Assembly: GCA_963678215.1 (NCBI GenBank)
Contig: OY782758.1
Location: 1,178,001-1,242,000, forward strand
Source: Thiobius zoothamnicola
GTDB taxonomy: Bacteria > Pseudomonadota > Gammaproteobacteria > Chromatiales > Chromatiaceae
Direction of reading: 5' to 3'
DNA length: 64,000 bases
The notes below the pieces were generated by a model, which did no database searches, had not been told where the DNA came from, and saw only the letters and a list, made by a program, of their open reading frames with translations. The position numbers were made by a program, and so were the translations under genes. Every line of letters begins with the position of its first letter. Within the stretch, counting starts at the first letter, position 1. Positions 44,093 through 52,862 of the stretch are shown here, piece after piece.

Positions 44093-44558
44093 AGCGTCCG
44101 CCTCTAATTTCAATCCCAGCATTCAAAGCCAATGTATCTAGTGCTTTTAGATATTCTTCCACAGGCATATCAAAATTCGGAGAAATGGAGTAATGCCGAC
44201 ATTTCTTTCTTTGCATGTAACGATCTTTCGTGATGATAAGCGCTTTGGGGATTTTTGTTCCGACGGGAATAACAAAATACTCCCATTTTTTATAGCCGAA
44301 TATACCCTCTCTATCAACAATTGAAGTGCCTTTCCCTACCTCTGCCTTAACGTACCAGACACCATTCCGCAGTTCTTTATCAATATCCGGATCTCTCACA
44401 TCACCTGAAGGAAGAGTTCTTTGTTCTAAGTCTGGGTAAAGCGGATTCAACCTCTCATTATCCAGACTCAAACCTCTCCAGAAACATAAAGTAGACCTCC
44501 CTCGATAAACTCTTCCTATTTCATTTCTATCAATTAAAATACTTTCTAACGTAATCAT
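44076..44558 (-). CDS. Tse2-like toxin
   Basis: 160 residues from the ATG at 44556-44558 (a TTG one codon earlier is possible). It matches the layout of Tse2, an ADP-ribosyltransferase-like toxin that causes stasis in bacteria: an N-terminal IGRVYRG, then GKGTSIVDREGIF, YFVIPVGTKIPKALII, DRYMQRKKCRHYSISP and a final helix with LDTLALNAG. In known Tse2 these correspond to GTS-x-x-DR-x-G, FVIP-x-GT-x-IP and HY-x-I-x-P. No type VI secretion genes are present in the window, so it may act as a toxin-antitoxin pair. AT-rich, likely acquired. Confidence 0.72.
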   Translation of the reverse strand: MITLESILIDRNEIGRVYRGRSTLCFWRGLSLDNERLNPLYPDLEQRTLPSGDVRDPDIDKELRNGVWYVKAEVGKGTSIVDREGIFGYKKWEYFVIPVGTKIPKALIITKDRYMQRKKCRHYSISPNFDMPVEEYLKALDTLALNAGIEIRGGRYANHR

Positions 44559-44660
44559 CAATTTCTTCTTTATTTGAACTGCATATACATCATGCTAAGC
44601 GGTATGCGCCCACTCCGTCAGGCAAGCAGGGGACAAGTGGAGTTGATTGGACTAGACACC

Positions 44661-45164
44661 TCACTGCAAAAAATCCTCAAAAAACCAAGCGGCGAATTCA
44701 TGGCGTCCATTCAAACCCGATTTCCGATAAATCACCGTCGCTTGCTGGCGCACCGTTTTACCTTTGGTCTGACGTACTTTGGCGATTTCATCAAACGTCA
44801 ATCCTTTAAGCAATAAAATCCCCACTTCGCGTTCACTTGGGGTAAATTCCCAATCAGTAAACTGTTGTTGAATGACTTGGGTATATTGGCGACCTGCCTG
44901 ACGTAAATGTTCACGCGATTCAGATAGGTGCTCCTCAGTTTTATGCAATTTCACGCGCAGCCGGGTTAACTCCCTCTGTCGCTTAAACAATTCCAATAAA
45001 AGATAAATAACACCGCCTAATGAAAGCACAATGACAATGGCCTCAACGATCAAGTGCCCAAAGGCGCTGCCTTCAATGTAGTCAACATACAAATCTGCTG
45101 AGGTCAAGAACACCAAAATGCTCAATAACGAGATGAAGGCAATTTGGCGTAAATAAAATCTCAT
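44661..45164 (-). CDS. Membrane-tethered LuxR-type transcription regulator
   Basis: 167 residues. Two membrane spans (about 8-26 and 37-58) with a short loop between, then a coiled coil (about 62-98) and a LuxR-type HTH (about 108-160: FTPSEREVGILLLKGLTFDEIAK, RQTKGKTVRQQATVIYRKSGL, HEFAAWF). No receiver domain. Probably an inner-membrane one-component regulator. It follows DUF3299 by 15 bp on the same strand and likely controls that operon. Confidence 0.82.
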   Translation of the reverse strand: MRFYLRQIAFISLLSILVFLTSADLYVDYIEGSAFGHLIVEAIVIVLSLGGVIYLLLELFKRQRELTRLRVKLHKTEEHLSESREHLRQAGRQYTQVIQQQFTDWEFTPSEREVGILLLKGLTFDEIAKVRQTKGKTVRQQATVIYRKSGLNGRHEFAAWFFEDFLQ

Positions 45165-45179
45165 GGAATATATCTCCGG

Positions 45180-45704
45180 CTATTCCTCATAAGGCTCGAC
45201 CAGATCCGCTTGCAATTGATAACCCGCTGTCGCCAAATCACTGTCAAATGACTTGGCACTCATGGCACCAGTGACCCATACGGTGTCAAACGCCCGACGA
45301 ATTTTGGCGTCCGCCTCCGGCACTTTGACATATACGGTTTGATTGGCTGGCGGCGGGGGCACATGGATACAGGCCCCGTAATAAGGCACTAATAGAAATT
45401 CACTCAGCTTTTTGCCATCCCCTTCTAACGGCACAACAAAGCCAGGTAGCCTGACGCGCTTGCCATCCAACTGTGGCACAATCGGCGCGTCATCCCACAA
45501 AGCTTGTAGTTCAATCATGATTTGCTGAGTACGCGGATCATCATCGGACAACTGGCTGATATCGCCAAACTGGGCCATGATTTTATCGGGCCGATAGTCA
45601 TCTGGAATCAAATCATCCCATTCAATCTGATCCACCCCGGCAGCAGCCAACAAAACCGTGCTGAATAAACCTAAGACCAGTAACCTCAGCAACCCATATT
45701 TCAT
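45180..45704 (-). CDS. DUF3299 domain protein, exported
   Basis: 174 residues. Signal peptide (about 1-22). The DUF3299 core shows IEWDDLIPDDYRP, GKRVRLPGFVVPLEGDGKKLSEFLLVPYYGACIHVPPPPANQ and VWVTGAM. The Cys-His in GACIHVPPPP is conserved in the family and could bind metal. Often found with an FtsX-type ABC exporter, as here; a link to zinc or other metal handling has been suggested for such clusters but I cannot confirm it. 7 bp after the permease gene. Confidence 0.9.
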   Translation of the reverse strand: MKYGLLRLLVLGLFSTVLLAAAGVDQIEWDDLIPDDYRPDKIMAQFGDISQLSDDDPRTQQIMIELQALWDDAPIVPQLDGKRVRLPGFVVPLEGDGKKLSEFLLVPYYGACIHVPPPPANQTVYVKVPEADAKIRRAFDTVWVTGAMSAKSFDSDLATAGYQLQADLVEPYEE

Positions 45705-45711
45705 CGCATCC

Positions 45712-46968
45712 TCACAAACGCATGCTCATGCCATCAGCCAATGATTGTTGATAAGCGCGATAACCTGGGAGCAAGCCCATCATAGCGCCAGATAAATTAA
45801 TCAGTCCTAACATCAGCCACTCTCTCAGCGTCGGCGCCTGAATCGCCAGATGCAGTCCAAATTCAGCCTCAATGTAAGGCTGGGCCATGATTAAACCTGC
45901 GTACAACAAAATCAATCCGACCAATGTACCAAGCAAGCTCAAAAGCAGGCTTTCACCGACAATCAGCCATAAAATATGCACCGGACGCGCACCCACCGAA
46001 CGCAAGATCGCCATTTCCCGGCGGCGTTCATGCAAACCGGCCAGCATCACGATCAACATACCGGTTAATCCAACCGCAACCACCATGCCACTCATGATGA
46101 ATAAGGCATCTTCCGCCACGCTCATCAAATCCCACAGTTGTTGCAGTGCTACACCCGGCAGAATCGCCATCATCGGTTCTTTGCGGTAATCATTGATTTC
46201 GCGCTGTACACGGAAAGTAGCGATTTTGGTTTTCAAACCAACCAAAAATGCGGTGATTGCTTTAGGGGTTAAATCCGTTTTCAAAGCCTCTTCGGCGCTG
46301 ATCTGCAGGCCTTTGACCTGCCTGCCCCGCACCCAATCCTTGTGGATGGCTTCTATACCTACCAAAGGCACATGCAGGGTGCGATCCACCGGCGTGCCGG
46401 TCGGTTGTAAAATGCCGACGACGCTGAAAGGTTTGTCATCATGCAGAGCAAAGCTGGTTTCGCCCGCACCATGCGCGATAACAATTTTATCGCCAAGCTG
46501 ATAACCCAGTTGTTTGGCGACCTCATGCCCCAGTACAACCTGATAAACCTGATCAAACGACTGACCTTTGGCGAAAGCCAACGTACGGGTACGCGCATAG
46601 CGATAATACGCAAAATAAGCGTCGGTCGTGCCCAATACCCGGTAGCCGCGATGCGAATCACCCAATGAAATCGGAATGGTCCATTTTACGAAACGATGCT
46701 GAGCAAATTTTTGATAGCTTGACCACGAGATATTATGGGTCGGATCACCAATCCGAAATACCGAATAAAGCAGCAGATTAATGGCCCCGCTACGCGCGCC
46801 CACCACCAGATCTGTGCCTGAAATGGTATTGGCGAAGCTGGTGCGTGATTCAACCCGCAAGCGTTCAACGCCGAGCAATAAAGCCACGCTCAGTGCAATG
46901 CTAAGCAAAATCAAACCCGCCGTGAAACGTCGGTTCAATAAGCTTTTCCAGGCCAGCGACAACATCAT
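45712..46968 (-). CDS. ABC transporter permease, FtsX/MacB-like
   Basis: 418 residues. N-terminal span (about 14-34), a large periplasmic MacB-PCD-like domain (about 40-270), and three C-terminal spans (about 285-310, 335-365, 385-405) of the FtsX type, with the RREMAILRSVGARPVHIL coupling loop. Pairs with the ATPase encoded upstream (4-bp overlap, ATGA). Such mechanotransmission transporters move lipoproteins, peptides or metals; the substrate is unknown. Confidence 0.9.
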   Translation of the reverse strand: MMLSLAWKSLLNRRFTAGLILLSIALSVALLLGVERLRVESRTSFANTISGTDLVVGARSGAINLLLYSVFRIGDPTHNISWSSYQKFAQHRFVKWTIPISLGDSHRGYRVLGTTDAYFAYYRYARTRTLAFAKGQSFDQVYQVVLGHEVAKQLGYQLGDKIVIAHGAGETSFALHDDKPFSVVGILQPTGTPVDRTLHVPLVGIEAIHKDWVRGRQVKGLQISAEEALKTDLTPKAITAFLVGLKTKIATFRVQREINDYRKEPMMAILPGVALQQLWDLMSVAEDALFIMSGMVVAVGLTGMLIVMLAGLHERRREMAILRSVGARPVHILWLIVGESLLLSLLGTLVGLILLYAGLIMAQPYIEAEFGLHLAIQAPTLREWLMLGLINLSGAMMGLLPGYRAYQQSLADGMSMRL

Positions 46969-47654
46969 GCCACCTCCGCCAGATTGATGTCGTCCAGAAC
47001 AATTTGGCGCTCAAACAACCTTTGTAGCTGGCGATCATGGCTGACGAACAACAAGGTCGAACCGGCTGACTCGCACTCCTGAAATAACAAACGGATAAAA
47101 GCTTCGCGCGTATCCGTATCCAAAGCCGATGTCGGCTCATCCGCAATCAGTAATTCGGGTGCACCGATCAAGGCCCGCGCGGTCGCCACCCGCTGCTGTT
47201 GGCCAACGCTCAACTCTGTCACCGGGCGATGAATCAATTCATCGGATAAATGCAGATGGCGCAATAAACGCAAGGCCTCCTGCTGTGCATGACCTACCCG
47301 ACTTCGGCGTTGCGCCGAGAATCGACAAGGCAAGGTGACATTTTCCAAGACGGAAAGATAAGGGATCAGATTAAATAACTGAAACACAAAGCCGATATGG
47401 TCAGCGCGAAAGCGATCCCGCTGGGCAGCGTTCAACCGGTTGAGCAACTGACCCAGAATAACCACCTCACCAGCACCAGGCGGATTGACGCCGGCCAGCA
47501 AGGACAACAAGGTGCTTTTACCGCTGCCGCTCGCGCCCTGAATGAACACACGCTCACCCTGCGCAACCTGCAAGACAGGGATATGCAACACTTCGGGTAA
47601 ATCAGCGCGCCAACGAAAACGCAAATCGGTGATTTGCACCGCCGATGAAGTCAT
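46965..47654 (-). CDS. ABC transporter ATP-binding protein, LolD/MacB-like
   Basis: 229 residues. Walker A GASGSGKST, Q-loop in FVFQLFNLIPYLSVLENV, signature LSVGQQQRVATARAL, Walker B LLIADEPTSALD, switch His in LFVSHDRQL. First gene of an operon with the FtsX-type permease, DUF3299 protein and the LuxR-type regulator. The signature LSVGQ differs by one residue from the usual LSGGQ, but this is common in the group. Confidence 0.93.
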   Translation of the reverse strand: MTSSAVQITDLRFRWRADLPEVLHIPVLQVAQGERVFIQGASGSGKSTLLSLLAGVNPPGAGEVVILGQLLNRLNAAQRDRFRADHIGFVFQLFNLIPYLSVLENVTLPCRFSAQRRSRVGHAQQEALRLLRHLHLSDELIHRPVTELSVGQQQRVATARALIGAPELLIADEPTSALDTDTREAFIRLLFQECESAGSTLLFVSHDRQLQRLFERQIVLDDINLAEVA

Positions 47655-48093
47655 AAATGCATCCAGGTTAAGCTTTGCACCCTGCCGGGTTGAGGAAATT
47701 GTAGTGAATTGCTCATGATCACCAGGAATTAATCATGGTTATTTGGCGTTAATTGAATTCATCAATGCACCACAATGCAGAGGCAAAAAACAGTTGAAAC
47801 TCACTGAATAACGTCGATAACCCCTGAGTTCCCAACCATAAGATGATCAATCAGGCTTTTCAAGATACCAGTCAAATTATTCTGGTAGCGAACACGAATT
47901 TTAAACCACCACAAAAATATTGAATTGCGAAAAGCCAAAGAATAGCTAAAATCAATACCCGCCTTAATAGGAGGCAAATGTGGAATTTGTTCAATTTTCA
48001 ATCCAGGCGGCAGGGTGACATGCCAAACCTCCATGCCCGCATGAAAAAGCCATTTTCCGCTATAACATTACGAAAATAGACGGAGGAAATCAT
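47655..48093. other. Intergenic region between the ABC operon and fccAB
   Basis: About 440 bp between divergent operons. It holds an open minus-strand frame (47801-48034, 77 residues, starting MEVWHVTLPPGLKIEQIPH) that could be a fragment of a larger protein but has no recognised family or ribosome site. The right end contains the fccA ribosome site GGAGG. No clear promoter boxes were identified. Confidence 0.4.
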
Positions 48094-48696
48094 ATGAGGC
48101 ATAAAATCGCCCTTTCTGCTTTGCTTGTCACGCTCGGCGTCACTTTTGGCCCTTCCATGGCACTGGCTGACGACGACGCACGATCCAAAATGCTGAGCTA
48201 CACCTGCGCTGGCTGTCATGGTATGGATGGCGTCAGCGTCGGCCCCGCCTCACCCACCATCGCCGGTATGGCGGAGGACACATTCACTGACGCCATGTTA
48301 GCGTTTAAATCTGGCGAACGCCCATCCACCATTATGGAGCGTATCACCAAAGGTTATTCTGACGAAGACATCGCCCTGATGGCCAGGTTTTTCGCCGCGC
48401 AAGAACACCAAAAGGCGCAAGGGCAGGAATTTGACCCTAAAAAAGCCAGAATGGGTAAAAAACTGCACAAGAAATATTGCGACAAATGCCATGAAGAAGG
48501 CGGCACTATTGACGTGGACGGCTCAGGCATCCTCGCCGGCCAATGGAAAGCTTATCTGGATTACAGCTTCGAAGATTACAATGACGGTTCGCGGGAAGCC
48601 ACGAAGAAAATGGCTAAAAATTTGAAGAAAGTGCATAAAAAAGCTGGCCTGGAAGGGTTTGACGCACTGACTCACTACTACATTAGCCAACAATAA
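48094..48696 (+). CDS. fccA: Sulfide dehydrogenase, diheme cytochrome c subunit
   Basis: Electron-accepting subunit of flavocytochrome c, which oxidises sulfide in the periplasm. 200 residues: signal peptide (about 1-25), heme sites CAGCH (38-42) and CDKCH (129-133), with Met residues placed as axial ligands in each domain. Two class I cytochrome c domains, as in FccA of purple sulfur bacteria. Strong GGAGG ribosome site. fccB follows 20 bp later. Confidence 0.92.
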   Translation: MRHKIALSALLVTLGVTFGPSMALADDDARSKMLSYTCAGCHGMDGVSVGPASPTIAGMAEDTFTDAMLAFKSGERPSTIMERITKGYSDEDIALMARFFAAQEHQKAQGQEFDPKKARMGKKLHKKYCDKCHEEGGTIDVDGSGILAGQWKAYLDYSFEDYNDGSREATKKMAKNLKKVHKKAGLEGFDALTHYYISQQ

Positions 48697-48716
48697 AAAG
48701 GGCGGAGGTTATTCAC

Positions 48717-50018
48717 ATGTCGAACATTTCACGCAGAAGTTTCCTGAAAGCATCCAGCGGCGCAACCGCACTGGGTATTTTTGGCGTTCCTCATATCGCC
48801 TTCGGCGCAGGGGCTAAAGTCGTCGTGGTTGGCGGCGGCACCGGCGGCGCGGTAACGGCGAAATATATCCGCAAAATGGATCCAAGCATCCAGGTGACGC
48901 TGATCGAGAAAAACCCCTACTACTATACATGCTACATGAGTAACGAGGTATTAGGCGGGGAACGCAAGCTGGACTCCATCAAGTTTGGCTATGACGGCCT
49001 GAAAAAACACGGCATTAAAGTCGTCATCGACGAAGTGACCGGTATTGATGCGGACAGTAAGAAAGTCTCCACCAAAGGCGGCAAATTCCCCTACGACAAA
49101 CTGATTGTCGCTCCGGGTATTGATTTTAAATGGGATACGATTGAAGGCTACAATGCGACAGTCGCCAACGATATCCCGCATGCCTGGAAAGCTGGCGAAC
49201 AAACCCGGATCCTGCGCAGCCAATTGGAAGCGATGAAAGACGGCGGCACTGTCGTGATCGCTCCGCCACCCAATCCATTCCGCTGTCCGCCCGGACCTTA
49301 CGAGCGCGCCAGTCAAATTGCGCACTATCTGAAAAATCATAAGCCCAAATCGAAAATTCTGATTCTGGATCCAAAACCGGGGTTCTCCAAACAAGGTTTA
49401 TTCACGCAGGGCTGGAAAGATCTGTACGGTTATGGCACTGACGACAGCTTAATCGAATGGCGGGGGCAAGCCGAAGAAGCCGGCGTTGTTGAAGTGGATG
49501 CCTCAACAAAAACGGTCATCACGGAATTTGGCGATGAAATCAAAGCAGACGTATTGAATATCATTCCACCGCAAACCGCCGGAAAAATCGCCTTGAATGC
49601 CGGTTTGGCGAGTAGCAAAGGCTGGTGTCCCATTGACCTGAAAACCTTCGAATCCAAGCTCAGCAAAGATGTGCATATCATCGGCGACGCCAGCATCGCC
49701 ACAGGCATGCCAAAATCCGGTTACGCCGCCAACTCACAAGGCAAGGTGTGCGCCGCAGCTGTGGTGGCGGCACTACAAGGCACGGAAATGGCGGATCCAT
49801 CCTATGTCAACACTTGCTACAGCATCGTTGGCAAAGACTATGGTATTTCAGTCGCGGCGGTATATGAGTTAGGCGCAGATAAAGAGAAAGGCACGCCAAA
49901 GATCAATAGGATCTCCGGTGGTCTGACGCCGAAAAACGCCAGCGCAAAACAAAGGAAACGCGAAGTACAGTACGCCTACAGTTGGTTTGAAAACATCACT
50001 CACGATACTTTTGGCTGA
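48717..50018 (+). CDS. fccB: Sulfide dehydrogenase, flavoprotein subunit
   Basis: 433-residue FAD protein that oxidises sulfide to polysulfide or sulfur. Twin-arginine signal SRRSFLKASSG (about 5-15). FAD fold VVVVGGGTGGAVTAKYI. Cys72 in YYYTCYMSNEV is the site where FAD is covalently bound in Allochromatium FccB. The redox Cys pair is likely Cys190 (in FRCPPGPYERA) and the Cys in VNTCYSIVG. C-terminal FCSD-flavin-binding domain (about 360-430). Folded export by Tat suits a flavoprotein partner of FccA. Confidence 0.95.
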   Translation: MSNISRRSFLKASSGATALGIFGVPHIAFGAGAKVVVVGGGTGGAVTAKYIRKMDPSIQVTLIEKNPYYYTCYMSNEVLGGERKLDSIKFGYDGLKKHGIKVVIDEVTGIDADSKKVSTKGGKFPYDKLIVAPGIDFKWDTIEGYNATVANDIPHAWKAGEQTRILRSQLEAMKDGGTVVIAPPPNPFRCPPGPYERASQIAHYLKNHKPKSKILILDPKPGFSKQGLFTQGWKDLYGYGTDDSLIEWRGQAEEAGVVEVDASTKTVITEFGDEIKADVLNIIPPQTAGKIALNAGLASSKGWCPIDLKTFESKLSKDVHIIGDASIATGMPKSGYAANSQGKVCAAAVVAALQGTEMADPSYVNTCYSIVGKDYGISVAAVYELGADKEKGTPKINRISGGLTPKNASAKQRKREVQYAYSWFENITHDTFG

Positions 50019-50330
50019 TTAAGCCATTATAAAACAAGAGAATTCTGGTCGAATGGATGAACGATTGACCAGAATTTCTCTGTTTTTTGTATGCAACACG
50101 CTTTCTGTGACAAGCGGCCTATTGGGGGTGGGTTGACAATGCCTGTTTACCCTATCCACATTGACCGCCCCTCCTTCCAAAACCTTAAAACAAGATGCTT
50201 TCCCGTACAGGCAGCAATCCTCCCCTGCCCCACCACTTGTTGAATCATAAAAAACCCTAAAAAAATATAGAGAACAAACTGGGCCTCCCTATAGTAGGTT
50301 TATCATGACTTTTTACCTATCAATGAAAAA
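50019..50330. other. Intergenic region after fccB
   Basis: About 310 bp holding the fccAB terminator (50041-50089) and, in its last 100 bp, an AT-rich leader for the diheme cytochrome gene. No gene seen. Confidence 0.5.
50041..50089 (+). terminator. Rho-independent terminator of fccAB
   Basis: AATTCTGGTC (50041-50050) pairs perfectly with GACCAGAATT (50067-50076), followed by TCTCTGTTTTTT. It begins 22 bp after the fccB stop. Confidence 0.8.
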
Positions 50331-51080
50331 ATGAAAAGAAACCCACTACCCAAGCTCATTTCCTTGATATGCCTGGCTTTGCCAACATTATCAATAGCCG
50401 GAACAGATATTTCGGATACCGAAACCGATAAGGCGTTATCTTTAGCGCCAAACCTGGAGAACGGAAAAAGAATCTACAGAACCTGCGCCTTGTGTCACAC
50501 TCCAGAAGGCTGGGGGTCTGAATCTGGTCGTTTCCCGCAAATCGCAGGGCAACACGCCAATATCACGATGAAGCAATTGGCGGACATCCGCGCTAACAAC
50601 CGAGACAACCCCACCATGCTGCCTTTCACCCAAGGACGCACTCTCTCCGGTGCTCAGGCTATCGCCGATGTTTCTGCTTACATTGAACAACTTCCCATGA
50701 CCCCAGCAAACGGCCTCGGTCCTGGCAGAAACCTTGAACATGGCAAACAACTGTATCAACAGAACTGCACAAAATGCCACGGTGAAAACGGAGAAGGTGA
50801 TCCAGAAAAATTCATTCCTCGTATTCAAGGGCAACATTTCGCCTACGTGAAAAGACAAATGAAATGGATCAAAAAAGGCAAACGCAGAAATGCTGATGAT
50901 AAAATGGTGAAACAACTCAAGGGATTTAATCACCGGGATATTAAAGCCATCGCCGATTACACCTCCCGATTAAAACCGGAAAATAGCATGTTGGCTGAAC
51001 CAGGATGGAGAAATCCGGATTTCAAAAGTGGAATATTAACAGCACCTAGAATTCAACAAAACATATTAAGTACGCAATAG
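50331..51080 (+). CDS. Periplasmic diheme cytochrome c (c4-like)
   Basis: 249 residues. Signal peptide (about 1-23). Two class I heme domains: CALCH (52-56) with Met in NPTMLPF, and CTKCH (146-150) with Met in DDKMVKQL. The RFPQIAGQH and RIQGQHFAYV repeats at matching places in both halves are the cytochrome c4 pattern. It has a longer C-terminal tail than c4. Probably carries electrons from FccAB or the quinone pool to a terminal oxidase. Transcribed from its own region after the fccAB terminator. Confidence 0.88.
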   Translation: MKRNPLPKLISLICLALPTLSIAGTDISDTETDKALSLAPNLENGKRIYRTCALCHTPEGWGSESGRFPQIAGQHANITMKQLADIRANNRDNPTMLPFTQGRTLSGAQAIADVSAYIEQLPMTPANGLGPGRNLEHGKQLYQQNCTKCHGENGEGDPEKFIPRIQGQHFAYVKRQMKWIKKGKRRNADDKMVKQLKGFNHRDIKAIADYTSRLKPENSMLAEPGWRNPDFKSGILTAPRIQQNILSTQ

Positions 51081-51224
51081 TAAAAATTGTCGTTTTGGAA
51101 AAAAGGTCTACTTCTTACCAACTACGCAAGTCTTGCATGGGATAACGTCAAAAAAGACTAAGCGCCTCATTACCACCCCATGTGCGACGACTCTAAAATC
51201 TAATTCCCTAGGAGGGTTTTATTC

Positions 51225-51782
51225 ATGTCAGTTTTTTCCGGAAAAGCAAAAAAATACGGGCTGATCGCCACACTGATTTTCACCTTAGGCATCATTTTCT
51301 CAGCCGCATTCAGCGCCGCGCTGGAATACACGAACACTACGGAATTTTGTACATCCTGCCATACCATGCAAGTCAATTTGACGGAACTGCAAGATACCGT
51401 CCACTGGAAAGGACGAACCGGCGTACATGCCGGTTGCGCAGACTGCCATGTCCCAAAAGAATTTTTCCCCAAAATGAAGGCAAAGATTCTAGCGGCCAAA
51501 GATGTCTGGCATGAAATTATGGGCACCATTGATACGCCAGAAAAGTACGAGGCGCACCGCTGGGATATGGCGAATCGGGTATGGGATAAAATGCGGGCGA
51601 CGGATTCAAGAGAATGCCGTAATTGCCATGAATTTGCTCATATGGACTTTAGCGAACAAGACCGTGTCGCTGCGAAGAAACACGAAAGAGCAATAGAACG
51701 TGGCGATACCTGTATTGACTGTCATACAGGTATTGCTCACGAAGAGCCGGAAGAGCCGGAAGAAGAAACGGGAAACACCTAA
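51225..51782 (+). CDS. NapC/NirT-family tetraheme cytochrome c
   Basis: Membrane-anchored quinol dehydrogenase-type cytochrome, 185 residues. N-terminal span (about 11-33), then four heme sites: CTSCH (42-46), CADCH (71-75), CRNCH (131-135), CIDCH (163-167). Key segments TSCHTM, ADCHVPKEF and CRNCHEF are as in NapC/NrfH/TorC relatives. Strong AGGAGGG ribosome site. Acidic C-terminal tail. No nitrate or TMAO reductase is near; its partner may be the periplasmic cytochromes beside it. The ankyrin gene starts at the very next base. Confidence 0.94.
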   Translation: MSVFSGKAKKYGLIATLIFTLGIIFSAAFSAALEYTNTTEFCTSCHTMQVNLTELQDTVHWKGRTGVHAGCADCHVPKEFFPKMKAKILAAKDVWHEIMGTIDTPEKYEAHRWDMANRVWDKMRATDSRECRNCHEFAHMDFSEQDRVAAKKHERAIERGDTCIDCHTGIAHEEPEEPEEETGNT

Positions 51783-52703
51783 ATGAAATGGTTAACACGA
51801 CTTTTATTGACGCTATGTCTGAGTACGACAACAGTTTTCGCCGCCCATGAAAACGACCTGGAGATTGAATTCCGCGAAGCAGCCTCATTCGGCGATATTC
51901 AAGCCATGGAAGAACTGCTGCGCCAGGAAGTGGATATTGAGTCTCCCAGTCGATATGGCAAAACAGCGCTGATGCGAGCGACGGAAGAAGGCCATATTGA
52001 AGCAATCGCCTTATTACTCGCCTATGGCGCTGATCCCAATATTCGTACTCAATTTGGCGAGACCTCTCTGATTTATGCCGCCGAAAACGGTTTCAGCGAG
52101 ATCTCTGCCATGTTGGTTGAAATGGGTGCCAATGTGCATGACCGCACCCGCGCTGGCTGGAACGCGCTCATGATCGCCGCAAAACTGGGACACGATGTGA
52201 TTGTCGCCCAACTGCTTGAATTCGGTGCCGACGCCAGAGTGTCAGACAGAAAAGGCAATACCGCATTAATGTACGCCGTCGGCAATGGCCACATGGATGT
52301 GATTAAAGCATTATTTAAATACAGCAGAGCAATGGAGCCTTGCCTGGCGAACAATAACGGGAAAACCCCATTAATGCACGCCATTGAGAAAAACAACAAG
52401 GAAGCCTTATTGGTTCTGCTTGACCAAGGCGCAGGCGTCAACATTAACAAGCGTGATGAAATGGGCGTTACTGCGCTGGATATCGCGGCGGATAACGGCA
52501 ACATCGAATTGATGCAAATATTATTGGATAACAAAGCTGATCCCAATATACAGGACGAAGACGGCATGACCGCGTTGATGATTGCGACGAAAGCTGGCGA
52601 AAGAAAAGCGGTTGACTTGTTATTGCGGCATGGCGTCGATGAAAGCCTGACCAATAAACAAGGTAAAACAGCAGCGAAAATTGCCGAAGAAGTCAGGAAG
52701 TAG
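51783..52703 (+). CDS. Exported ankyrin-repeat protein
   Basis: 306 residues. Signal peptide (about 1-22, cleaved near VFA-AH). About seven ankyrin repeats fill the rest, e.g. YGKTALMRATEEGHIEAIALLLAYGADPN, FGETSLIYAAENGFSEISAMLVEMG and DGMTALMIATKAGERKAVDLLLRHG. It starts immediately after the NapC-type gene, so translation is coupled. Such proteins are usually scaffolds for protein contact; a role in assembling or holding the cytochromes is plausible inference only. Confidence 0.9.
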   Translation: MKWLTRLLLTLCLSTTTVFAAHENDLEIEFREAASFGDIQAMEELLRQEVDIESPSRYGKTALMRATEEGHIEAIALLLAYGADPNIRTQFGETSLIYAAENGFSEISAMLVEMGANVHDRTRAGWNALMIAAKLGHDVIVAQLLEFGADARVSDRKGNTALMYAVGNGHMDVIKALFKYSRAMEPCLANNNGKTPLMHAIEKNNKEALLVLLDQGAGVNINKRDEMGVTALDIAADNGNIELMQILLDNKADPNIQDEDGMTALMIATKAGERKAVDLLLRHGVDESLTNKQGKTAAKIAEEVRK

Positions 52704-52862
52704 TCAAAAGCTACCTTTCTCCAGAAAAGTAAATCATGTCTATTTGCTTAGCTCAGAGATGAGAATCACTCTTACGGAAGAGTGTATCCAAGTTAAACGG
52801 ATAGGCATGTAAATTATGCCGCCCTATAACATTAAATAGGCTCTACCCCTCACCGCATCTAC

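Noticed and set aside
47801..48034. 77-codon minus-strand ORF between the ABC operon and fccA
   Set aside because: No family, no ribosome site and no good N-terminus; possibly a decayed fragment. Mentioned under the intergenic region only.
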